A DNA stretch of 47,066 nt from an uncultured Oscillospiraceae bacterium (GTDB taxonomy: Bacteria; Bacillota; Clostridia; Oscillospirales; Oscillospiraceae), in the NCBI GenBank assembly GCA_944385675.1, contig CALWYD010000109.1, positions 1 to 47,066 of the forward strand, given 5' to 3'. How positions within the stretch are numbered: the first letter of the stretch is position 1; the number at the start of each line of letters is the position of its first letter. The position numbers were made by a program, and so were the translations under genes. The notes below the pieces were generated by a model. The model was not told where the DNA came from. It ran no database searches and was given only the letters and a program-made list of their open reading frames with translations. This document shows, piece after piece, positions 17,007-24,530 of the stretch.

Positions 17007-18158
17007 ATGAGTGAACAATTGGAAGAGCTGCGCGGTCGCATTGATGACATTGATCGCCAAATGGTGGAGCTGTTTAAGGCGCGTATGGAGGTCGCTGGGG
17101 AGATTGCGGACTATAAGCAGGAGCATGGAATGCCTGTTTATGCTGCCGCCCGGGAGCGTGCCCTGTTGGGGAAGGTGGGAGATCAGGCGGGGGAGGAGTT
17201 GGCCGACTACGCTCAGTCTGTTTACCGCGCTATCCTCTCGGTCAGTCGCTCCTATCAAAATGGAAGGATAGGGAAAAACTCCCAGGTATATGAGGGGATT
17301 CGCAAAGCCCTTGCGGCAACCCCATCTCTGTTTCCTCAGCGGCCTACGGTGGCCTGTCAGGGCATTGAGGGGGCCTACTCTCAAATTGCCTGTGACCGGC
17401 TCTTCAAGGCGCCCACCATTATGTATTTCCAGACCTTTGACCATGTGTTCAAAGCGGTGGAGAGCGGCATGTGTCAGTATGGCATCCTGCCCATTGAGAA
17501 CAGTACTGCGGGCTCCGTGAAGGCGGTGTACGATCTGATGTTGCGCCACAACTTCTCCATTGTCCGCTCTGCCCGGTTGAAGGTGAGCCACAATCTGTTG
17601 GCCAAGCACGGGACAGACCTGTCCCAGATTCGAGAGGTTTTCTCCCATGAACAGGCTATCAACCAGTGTTCCGGTTACCTGGCGGGGTTGAAGGACGTGA
17701 AAGTGACCGTGGTGGAGAATACCGCTATCGCCTCCCGTATGGTGGCCGAGTCTGACCGCACGGATGTAGCCGCGCTTTCCTCCCGGTTCTGTGCAGAGCA
17801 TTATGGCCTGAACATCCTTCAGGAGAATGTCCAGGACCAGGATAACAATTACACCCGCTTTATCTGCATCTCCAAAAAGTTGGAGATTTACCCCGGGGCG
17901 GATCGTACCTCTCTGATGATTACCCTACCCCATAAGCCGGGCACCCTTTACAATGTGCTGGCCAAATTCTATGCCCTGAATATTAACCTGCAGAAATTGG
18001 AGAGCCGTCCCCTGCCCGGGCGGGAGTTTGAGTTCATGTTTTACTTCGACCTGGAGGGCTCCGTCTACGCCCCGGAGGTGGAGAAGCTGTTCCGGGATCT
18101 GGAGTCTGAGAGCGAGCAGATACGCTATCTGGGCACATACAATGAGGTGATCTGCTGA
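17007..18158 (+). CDS. pheA: Bifunctional chorismate mutase / prephenate dehydratase (P-protein)
   Basis: This is the committed enzyme of phenylalanine synthesis. Residues 1-90 are an AroQ-type chorismate mutase (LRGRIDDIDRQMVELFKARM). About 112-290 is prephenate dehydratase (VACQGIEGAYSQIA, the catalytic TRF motif T283-R284-F285). The C-terminal 295-383 is an ACT domain with the Phe-binding ESRP motif at 332-335 (ESRPLPG), which normally gives feedback inhibition by phenylalanine. ATG 17007 follows an AGGAGG site by 9 bases. The presence of pheA but no prephenate dehydrogenase gene shows that the operon leads to Phe, in agreement with the Phe-rich leader peptide. The stop overlaps the next start by one base. 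Confidence 0.94.
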   Translation: MSEQLEELRGRIDDIDRQMVELFKARMEVAGEIADYKQEHGMPVYAAARERALLGKVGDQAGEELADYAQSVYRAILSVSRSYQNGRIGKNSQVYEGIRKALAATPSLFPQRPTVACQGIEGAYSQIACDRLFKAPTIMYFQTFDHVFKAVESGMCQYGILPIENSTAGSVKAVYDLMLRHNFSIVRSARLKVSHNLLAKHGTDLSQIREVFSHEQAINQCSGYLAGLKDVKVTVVENTAIASRMVAESDRTDVAALSSRFCAEHYGLNILQENVQDQDNNYTRFICISKKLEIYPGADRTSLMITLPHKPGTLYNVLAKFYALNINLQKLESRPLPGREFEFMFYFDLEGSVYAPEVEKLFRDLESESEQIRYLGTYNEVIC

Positions 18159-19390
18159 TGCAGGATCCTTTGGAGTACGGGCTTATCGGGGAGAAGCTGG
18201 GGCACAGCTTTTCCCCGGACATTCACCGCAAGCTGGCCGGCTATGATTACCGTTTGGTTGAACTGAAGCCGGAGGAACTGGGCCCCTTTTTGGAGCGGGG
18301 GGCCTTTTTCGGATTGAACGTAACCATCCCCTACAAGAAGGCTGTGATTCCCTATTGCAGCAATTTGACCGATCAGGCCAGGCGTATTGGCAGCGTGAAC
18401 ACCATTCTGCGCAGGAAGGACGGCACCCTTCTGGGACACAACACGGATTATGACGGCTTTTGCTATCTTCTGCGTGAGGCGGGGGCCCAGGTGGCGGGGA
18501 GAAAGGCTTTAATCCTGGGGACCGGGGGCGTCTCCCTCACAGTGCGTACGGCGTTGGAGGATCTGGGAGCAGGTGAGATTGTCTTTATTTCCCGCTCCGG
18601 GCCGGATAATTACGAGAACCTGGATCGACATGCTGACGCTCAGATCCTGGTAAACGCCACCCCTGTGGGGATGTATCCTAAAACAGATGCCTGTCCGGTA
18701 GAGCTGTCACGTTTTCCCCAACTGGAAGGGGCCTTTGACCTTATTTATAATCCCTCCCGAACCCGGTTTTTCCAACAGGCGGAAAAACTTGGGGTGGCGC
18801 GGGTCAATGGACTTGGGATGCTGGTGGCCCAGGCAAAGGCGGCTGCAGAACGTTTCCTGGATATTTCCCTGCCTGATGAGCGGGTAAAGGAAATTGCCCG
18901 GGAGATAGAGGGACGCACCCGCAACCTGCTGCTTATTGGTATGCCTGGCTGCGGCAAGACCACTGTAGGCCAGGCTCTGGCCCAGCGTCTGGGCCGGCCT
19001 CTGGTGGATACAGATGACCTGGTGGAGAAGACTGCGGGCTGCTCTATCCCTGAGATATTCTCCAGGGATGGGGAGGAGGTGTTCCGCCGCCTGGAGCATG
19101 AGGCCATCTGCCAGGTGTGCCGGGAATCCGGGCAGGTCATTGCTGTGGGCGGAGGTGCGGTGACACGGGAAGAAAATCTAGGCCCTATGCGGGAAAATTC
19201 AACGGTTATTTTTCTGCGCCGCCCTGTGGACCAGCTGCCGGTGGAGGGGCGCCCTATCTCCCAAGCCAACAATTTAGAGGAGTTGTACCGCCGTAGATTG
19301 CCGTTGTACCAGAAGACGGCTGACCTGTCAGTGGAGAACTGTCAGATGGAGGAGACTGCAGAAGAAATTATAAGGAGGCTGGAACTGTGA
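18158..19390 (+). CDS. Fused shikimate dehydrogenase / shikimate kinase
   Basis: One 410-residue reading frame carries two consecutive-pathway enzymes. Residues 1-245 match AroE: shikimate-binding GEKLGHSFSP, NVTIPYKK with the catalytic lysine, GHNTDYDGF with the catalytic aspartate, and a nucleotide loop GTGGVSLTV (121-129). Residues about 250-410 match AroK: Walker A GMPGCGKTT (261-269), DTDDLVE, the GGGAVTREEN shikimate-binding stretch and the Arg-containing lid RRPVDQLPVEGRP. The linker is short (about 246-256). No stop or ribosome site separates the halves, so it is a true fusion. The dehydrogenase loop departs from the usual GAGGAS. The gene overlaps pheA by 1 base and aroQ by 4. Confidence 0.93.
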   Translation: MQDPLEYGLIGEKLGHSFSPDIHRKLAGYDYRLVELKPEELGPFLERGAFFGLNVTIPYKKAVIPYCSNLTDQARRIGSVNTILRRKDGTLLGHNTDYDGFCYLLREAGAQVAGRKALILGTGGVSLTVRTALEDLGAGEIVFISRSGPDNYENLDRHADAQILVNATPVGMYPKTDACPVELSRFPQLEGAFDLIYNPSRTRFFQQAEKLGVARVNGLGMLVAQAKAAAERFLDISLPDERVKEIAREIEGRTRNLLLIGMPGCGKTTVGQALAQRLGRPLVDTDDLVEKTAGCSIPEIFSRDGEEVFRRLEHEAICQVCRESGQVIAVGGGAVTREENLGPMRENSTVIFLRRPVDQLPVEGRPISQANNLEELYRRRLPLYQKTADLSVENCQMEETAEEIIRRLEL

Positions 19391-19836
19391 AGCTTCTTGT
19401 CATCAATGGCCCAAATTTGAATCTGCTGGGTATTCGGGAGCCGGATATCTACGGCCGTCAGGATTACCAGGCCCTCACAGCATTGGTTAAGGAGACCTGC
19501 GCCAGATTTGGGATAGGAGTGGATCTGTTTCAATCCAACCATGAGGGAGCTATTGTGGATCGCATCCAGGCTGCCCTGGGCCAGGAGGACGCCATTGTCA
19601 TCAATCCTGCCGCCTATACCCACACCAGCATAGCTATTTTAGATGCCCTGAAGGCGGTGGGTCTACCGGCAGTGGAGGTACATCTGTCCGATGTGAAGAG
19701 CAGGGAACCGTTTCGGCAGATATCCTATGCCGGGATGGCCTGTGAAAAAACCATCATAGGGAAAGGCTTTCAGGGCTATGTAGAGGCCATTGAGTACTTG
19801 GCTACACAATATGGAGATGGACAGTCACAGCCGTGA
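19387..19836 (+). CDS. aroQ: 3-dehydroquinate dehydratase, type II
   Basis: AroQ dehydrates 3-dehydroquinate to 3-dehydroshikimate. The 149-residue length and motifs are those of the type II dodecameric enzyme: VINGPNLNLLGIREPDIYG with the catalytic Tyr loop region, FQSNHEGAIVDRI, VINPAAYTHTSIAILDAL and EVHLSDVKSREPFRQISY. It starts with GTG overlapping the previous stop by 4 bases. It is the last gene of the aromatic operon and is followed by a clear terminator. Confidence 0.95.
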   Translation: MKLLVINGPNLNLLGIREPDIYGRQDYQALTALVKETCARFGIGVDLFQSNHEGAIVDRIQAALGQEDAIVINPAAYTHTSIAILDALKAVGLPAVEVHLSDVKSREPFRQISYAGMACEKTIIGKGFQGYVEAIEYLATQYGDGQSQP

Positions 19837-19851
19837 AAGACGGAAGTCCAT

Positions 19852-19883
19852 GCCGCGGGGATAGAACACCCCGCGGCTTTTTT
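19852..19883 (+). terminator. Terminator of the aromatic operon
   Basis: GCCGCGGGG (19852-19860) pairs perfectly with CCCCGCGGC (19869-19877) and is followed by six T. Confidence 0.88.
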
Positions 19884-19930
19884 ATGGGATAGAAAGACAG
19901 AAAGAGGGTCTTTCCCTTTTGTAAAAATTG

Positions 19931-19939
19931 TGCTAAACT
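19931..19939 (+). promoter_or_regulatory. Possible promoter of the MATE gene (extended -10)
   Basis: TGC followed by TAAACT (19934-19939) forms an extended -10 behind the operon terminator. No good -35 is visible. Confidence 0.4.
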
Positions 19940-20016
19940 CAAACCCGTAATAAATGGCGTATCCATGTCCCTTGGGCATGAGGGCGGAAGGTAGAAAGAA
20001 GAGAGGGAGAACAGAG

Positions 20017-21396
20017 GTGCCCCAGGTTCAAAATGACTTTTCTAAAGGTAGTGTGTCCCACAATATTATGGCGCTGGCGCTGCCCATGACGGCAGCCCAG
20101 CTGGTCAACGTACTATACAGTGTTGTGGATCGCATCTATCTGGGCCGCCTGCCGGGTAGCAGCCACCTGGCACTCACCGGGCTGGGCGTCACCATCCCTA
20201 TCGTATCTATTATCATGGGCCTGGCCAATCTGTGCGGTACCGGAGGAGCCCCGCTGTGCTCTATTTGCAGGGGACATGGAGAAAATGAGGAAGCGGAAAA
20301 TGTAATGGGAAATTCCTTCACATTACTGATGATTCTTGGAACCGCAGCAACAATATTTTTTCTGGCACTGCAAGAACCTATCTTGTATCTCTTTGGGGCC
20401 AGTGCAGATACCTTTCCCTATGCTAACCAGTACATGACCATCTATTTGTGCGGAACATTGTTTGTAATGATTAGTTTGGGGATGAATCCCTTCATCAATT
20501 CCCAGGGATTTGGGCGCATGGGAATGATGACGGTGGTCATTGGGGCTGCGCTGAATATTATTCTGGACCCCATCTTTATTTTCCTGTTGGATATGGGTGT
20601 GCAGGGGGCAGCCCTGGCCACTGTGATATCTCAGGGCGTTTCTGCGATATGGGTTCTGCAATTTTTAACTGGCCCCAGGGCTATTCTGCGTTTACAGTTT
20701 AGGTGCCTGCGTCTACAGCGCAAAAGGGTGTCCCGTATTATCAGCCTGGGGCTGTCCGGTTTTTTTATGAACATGACCAACAGCCTGGTCCAGGTGGTGT
20801 GCAATGCCACTCTTCAGGCCTATGGCGGGGATCTCTATGTGGGAATCATGACCATTATCAACTCCTTGCGGGAGGTCTTTACCATGCCGGTCAACGGCCT
20901 GACCAATGGCTCTCAGCCGGTTACCGGCTACAACTATGGGGCGGGGAAATACAGCCGGGTGCGCAAGTCCATCCGTTTTAGCGTGGGTGTCACCGTAGCT
21001 TACTCCGCTGCTTTCTGGGCAGTGGCTATGTTGGCCCCCGGCCTGTTGATTCGGGTATTTAATGACGGAGCTGAGGTAATTGAGAAGGGGATTCCCGCCT
21101 TGCGCATCTACTTTGGGCTGTTCATCCCCATGTCGCTGCAGATGGCGGGGCAGGGCGTGTTTGTGGGACTTGGACGGTCTAAGCAGGCGGTGTTCTTCTC
21201 CCTTTTGAGAAAGGCGATTATCAACGCCCCCCTTACCGTTATTTTGCCCATCTGGATGGGGACCACCGGAGTGTTTGTGGCCGAGGCGATTTCACAGCTG
21301 GTGGGTGGACTGGCCTGCTTTTTGACCATGTATTTCACGGTTTATCGCCCTTTGGTTCGGATAGAGGATGATGCTCCTCTGCCTGAGCATATATAG
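20017..21396 (+). CDS. MATE-family multidrug/Na+ antiporter
   Basis: The 459-residue membrane protein has about twelve hydrophobic segments in two similar halves, as in MatE transporters. Typical parts are the N-terminal ALPMTAAQLVNVLYSVVDRIYLG, the repeat-end region GMNPFINSQGFGRMGM, and in the second half GLTNGSQPVTGYNYGA. I chose GTG 20017 because a GAGGGAGA site lies 7 bases before it and the family homology begins close behind; an ATG at 19978 would add a basic tail without a better ribosome site. The substrate cannot be deduced. It seems to be transcribed alone after the aromatic operon terminator. Confidence 0.85.
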   Translation: MPQVQNDFSKGSVSHNIMALALPMTAAQLVNVLYSVVDRIYLGRLPGSSHLALTGLGVTIPIVSIIMGLANLCGTGGAPLCSICRGHGENEEAENVMGNSFTLLMILGTAATIFFLALQEPILYLFGASADTFPYANQYMTIYLCGTLFVMISLGMNPFINSQGFGRMGMMTVVIGAALNIILDPIFIFLLDMGVQGAALATVISQGVSAIWVLQFLTGPRAILRLQFRCLRLQRKRVSRIISLGLSGFFMNMTNSLVQVVCNATLQAYGGDLYVGIMTIINSLREVFTMPVNGLTNGSQPVTGYNYGAGKYSRVRKSIRFSVGVTVAYSAAFWAVAMLAPGLLIRVFNDGAEVIEKGIPALRIYFGLFIPMSLQMAGQGVFVGLGRSKQAVFFSLLRKAIINAPLTVILPIWMGTTGVFVAEAISQLVGGLACFLTMYFTVYRPLVRIEDDAPLPEHI

Positions 21397-21509
21397 CCTG
21401 ATAAAAAGGGAGGTATACAGCTTGCTGCCGGCTGCTGCTTTCCTGAAAGGGTCAATTTATCACAAAACAGGGCATCCTAACACTGATTTTCCATATGGGA
21501 GCTTGGTAT

Positions 21510-23879
21510 ATGAACGATTTGTTTGAAAAATCCATTCAAACTCTGGAGCTGCCCCAGGTTCTGGAACTGCTGGCTGACTGTGCCGCTACGGAGGAGGGAA
21601 GGGAGACCTGCCTGTCCCTGAGGCCTATGACTGACCGGGACGATGTGGAGCGGGCACAGAAGGAGACCAGCGCCGCTGTCAAGATGCTGGTACTTCGGGG
21701 CAGCCCGGGTTTTTCCGGAGTGCGTCCGGTGGGGCCGTCCCTGCAGCGGGCGGACATGGGGGGTAGCCTGTCCACCAGGGAGTTGCTGGATATTGCGGCA
21801 GTGCTGCGCTGTGCCAGAAGCGTAGGGGAGTACGGGGCAGGGGAGGAGAAAACCCCCATTTCCCATCTGTTTCAGGCACTGACGCCCAATCGTTTTTTAG
21901 AGGAAACCATTACAAATTCCATTCTGGGGGAAGAAGAGATTGCTGATTCAGCCAGTTCCGAGCTGGCTTCTATCCGGCGACATATGAGGGCCGCCGAGGC
22001 CAAGGTGCGGGATATCCTCCAGAAACTAATCTCTTCCAACCAGGCCAAATACCTTCAGGAGGCCATTATTACCATCCGTTCTGACAGGTATGTGGTGCCG
22101 GTGAAGTCAGAACATAAAAACGCTATTCCAGGTCTGGTACACGACGTGTCTTCCTCCGGATCCACCTTTTTTATCGAGCCCATGGGGGTGGTGAAGGCCA
22201 ACAACGAGCTGCGGGAACTGGCAGCCAGAGAGAAAAAAGAAATTGAACGTATCCTGGCCCAACTGTCTGCCGACTGTGCCGCCCACAAAGAGGATATCCT
22301 GGAGGACTACCAGTTGCTCATCTGGCTGGACGCCATCTTTGCAAGAGCACAGCTCTCCTTAAAACTGGAGTGTACTGAGCCTACTTTATCTGACAAGTAT
22401 TTGCACCTGCGGGGGGCTCGTCACCCGCTCCTGGATCGAAAAACAGCGGTATCCAATGACCTGGAGTTGGGAGAGCGGTTTGATACCCTGGTGATCACCG
22501 GGCCCAACACCGGCGGCAAGACGGTAACGCTGAAGACCCTTGGGCTTATTACCCTGATGGCCCAGTGCGGACTGCACATCCCGGCAAAAGACGACTCCAC
22601 TGTGCGGGTATTTCACCGTGTGCTGGCAGATATCGGGGATGAACAGTCCATTGCCCAGTCCCTATCCACATTTTCTTCCCATATGACTAACATTGTGGGC
22701 ATTCTGGATCAGGCGGATAGGGACTCCCTTATCCTCTTTGATGAGTTAGGGGCGGGCACTGACCCAGTGGAAGGGGCGGCGCTGGCTGCGGCCATCATCG
22801 AGTATGCCAGAAGTCTGGGTGCCGGTGTAGCGGCCACCACCCACTATGCGGAACTGAAAGTGTATGCTATGACTACCCCTGGGGTAGAGAATGCCTCCTG
22901 CGAGTTCAACGTAGACACACTCGCACCCACCTACCGCCTGATTTTGGGGATTCCGGGGAAGTCCAATGCTTTCGCCATCTCTCGGCGTCTTGGCTTGCCG
23001 GAGTATATTATTGAAAAGGCGGCCGCCCGTCTAGATGCGGAAAATGTACGTTTTGAAGATGTACTCACCCGGCTGGATCAGCAGCGCCAGGAGATGGAGC
23101 GGGAGCGGGAAGAGGCCAGAAAGCTGAAACTGGAGATGGAGCAGTCCGCCTCCAAAGCGAGGGAGTACCGGGAGAAACTTGCGGAAGAGCGGGCTAAAGT
23201 GATGGAAAAGGCCCAGGCGGAGGCCAAATCCATTATTGAGGAAGCCAGGGCAGCCAGTGACTTGGCCCTGTCCGAGCTGAAGGAACTGAAACGTCAGCAG
23301 GATAAGCTGGACTGGCAGCAGGTCAACGACGGCCGTGCAGAGGCCCGCCGCCTACTCAATGAGGCGGAGCGAAACATTGGGGGACCCGCACCGGAGCCCC
23401 AGGTCCCGCCTCCCACACGCCCTGCAGTAGCGGGGGACACGGTAGAGCTGGTGAAAATGGGTACGCGGGCCACAGTCCTGTCTGTAAATAGGGATGGAAC
23501 GCTGCAGCTTCAGGCCGGTATTCTAAAAATTTCTGCCAAGCAGGAAGAAGTTCGGGTGGTGGAGGGGGAGACTCAGACGCAAAAAGAGGCCCGCCGGATT
23601 ATCACCCGGGCGGAACACACGCTGCGCACGGCTCCAGTGCCCTCCCAGGTGGATTTGCGGGGCATGATGACAGATGAAGCCATTGCTGTGCTGGAGCGCT
23701 TTTTAGACACCGCTATGATGGGTAAGCTGGAGACTGTAACCATTATCCACGGCAAAGGAACCGGAGCGGTACGCAGCGCCGTGCGTACCTATCTCAAACG
23801 AAGCCGCTATGTGAAATCTTTTCGACCCGGCCGCTACGGCGAAGGCGAGGACGGCGTGACCGTGGCAGAGCTGAAATAA
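21510..23879 (+). CDS. mutS2: Endonuclease/ribosome-rescue ATPase MutS2
   Basis: MutS2 is a MutS-related ATPase with a C-terminal nuclease domain; in Bacillus it acts in suppressing recombination and in splitting collided ribosomes. The 789-residue protein shows the MutS core with Walker A GPNTGGKT (331-338), Walker B ILFDELGAGTDP and THYAELK, a long charged coiled coil (about 510-620), a KOW-like segment near 640-690, and the Smr domain from VDLRG (714) through HGKGTG (747-752) to the end. I start at ATG 21510 (GGGAG 7 bases upstream); an ATG at 21495 overlaps that site. There is no mismatch-recognition domain, which separates it from MutS. Confidence 0.93.
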   Translation: MNDLFEKSIQTLELPQVLELLADCAATEEGRETCLSLRPMTDRDDVERAQKETSAAVKMLVLRGSPGFSGVRPVGPSLQRADMGGSLSTRELLDIAAVLRCARSVGEYGAGEEKTPISHLFQALTPNRFLEETITNSILGEEEIADSASSELASIRRHMRAAEAKVRDILQKLISSNQAKYLQEAIITIRSDRYVVPVKSEHKNAIPGLVHDVSSSGSTFFIEPMGVVKANNELRELAAREKKEIERILAQLSADCAAHKEDILEDYQLLIWLDAIFARAQLSLKLECTEPTLSDKYLHLRGARHPLLDRKTAVSNDLELGERFDTLVITGPNTGGKTVTLKTLGLITLMAQCGLHIPAKDDSTVRVFHRVLADIGDEQSIAQSLSTFSSHMTNIVGILDQADRDSLILFDELGAGTDPVEGAALAAAIIEYARSLGAGVAATTHYAELKVYAMTTPGVENASCEFNVDTLAPTYRLILGIPGKSNAFAISRRLGLPEYIIEKAAARLDAENVRFEDVLTRLDQQRQEMEREREEARKLKLEMEQSASKAREYREKLAEERAKVMEKAQAEAKSIIEEARAASDLALSELKELKRQQDKLDWQQVNDGRAEARRLLNEAERNIGGPAPEPQVPPPTRPAVAGDTVELVKMGTRATVLSVNRDGTLQLQAGILKISAKQEEVRVVEGETQTQKEARRIITRAEHTLRTAPVPSQVDLRGMMTDEAIAVLERFLDTAMMGKLETVTIIHGKGTGAVRSAVRTYLKRSRYVKSFRPGRYGEGEDGVTVAELK

Positions 23880-23952
23880 AAGGGATAAAGTGGTAAACTT
23901 ATGGGAGAAAAATTTGGTTAAATTACAAGGTGGGGGGGCAGACTCTTTCAGG

Positions 23953-23990
23953 ACGGGGGAAGGGAAAGGATATCAATTCCCCCGTTTTCT
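23953..23990 (+). terminator. Terminator after mutS2
   Basis: ACGGGGGAA (23953-23961) pairs with TTCCCCCGT (23977-23985) around a 15-base loop, followed by a short T run. The rest of the 308-base gap to HPr holds the inverted repeats at 24077-24104 and the HPr promoter. Confidence 0.65.
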
Positions 23991-24076
23991 CCCGTAAAAA
24001 ATGGCCTTTGTTATCCAGACATAGGGAAAAATTGAGAAGTTTTTGGTGAGAATGAAATAAAAAATGGAGAAGCGAC

Positions 24077-24104
24077 CGCAATTTTTGTTTAATTGCGCTG
24101 CAAT
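24077..24104. repeat. Two overlapping inverted repeats upstream of the HPr promoter
   Basis: CGCAATT (24077-24083) pairs with AATTGCG (24091-24097), and ATTGC (24092-24096) can instead pair with GCAAT (24100-24104). They end 17 bases before the -35 and could be a regulator site or a small hairpin. No known binding consensus is recognised. Confidence 0.4.
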
Positions 24105-24121
24105 ATTTGTGAAAAATGTCA

Positions 24122-24151
24122 TTGACGTGAATGGGATAAATCTGGTATGCT
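24122..24151 (+). promoter_or_regulatory. Promoter of the HPr gene
   Basis: TTGACG (24122-24127), 18-base spacer, TATGCT (24146-24151), about 30 bases ahead of the HPr start. Confidence 0.7.
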
Positions 24152-24187
24152 AGTGTCACACAAAACGACGAGGCGGAGGTACAATTT

Positions 24188-24451
24188 ATGTATAGTCAGG
24201 AAGCAGTCGTGAATAATCAGGTTGGTCTGCATGCCAGACCCGCTACCTTCTTTATCCAGAAGGCCAATGAGTTTAAAAGCTCCATCTGGGTTGAGAAGGA
24301 GGAGCGCAAGGTCAATGCCAAAAGCCTGCTTGGTGTACTGTCCCTGGGTATCGTGAAGGGCACGCCTATCAAGCTGATCGCAGACGGTCCGGATGAAAAG
24401 GAAGCGGTCGAGGCATTGTATAAGATGATTTCCTCTGATTTCTCTGAGTAA
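24188..24451 (+). CDS. ptsH: Phosphocarrier protein HPr
   Basis: HPr is the small phosphocarrier of the sugar phosphotransferase system. The 87-residue protein has the active-site His15 in GLHARPAT and the regulatory Ser46 in NAKSLLGVLSLG, the site phosphorylated by HPr kinase in Gram-positive carbon catabolite control. Because His15 is intact it is HPr and not Crh. The gene stands alone, with its own promoter and terminator, and no enzyme I gene follows; the other PTS genes must be elsewhere. GGCGGAGGT precedes ATG 24188. Confidence 0.93.
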   Translation: MYSQEAVVNNQVGLHARPATFFIQKANEFKSSIWVEKEERKVNAKSLLGVLSLGIVKGTPIKLIADGPDEKEAVEALYKMISSDFSE

Positions 24452-24464
24452 CCTTGCCATCAGC

Positions 24465-24494
24465 AAAAAGGCACCGCTTTGCGGTGCCTTTTTT
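24465..24494 (+). terminator. Terminator of the HPr gene
   Basis: GGCACCGC and GCGGTGCC pair within a 13-bp stem (24465-24477 with 24481-24493) around a TTT loop, ending in a T run. Confidence 0.9.
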
Positions 24495-24530
24495 GATATG
24501 TCTAAGTAGGTAGACCTTTGGGAGGATCCT

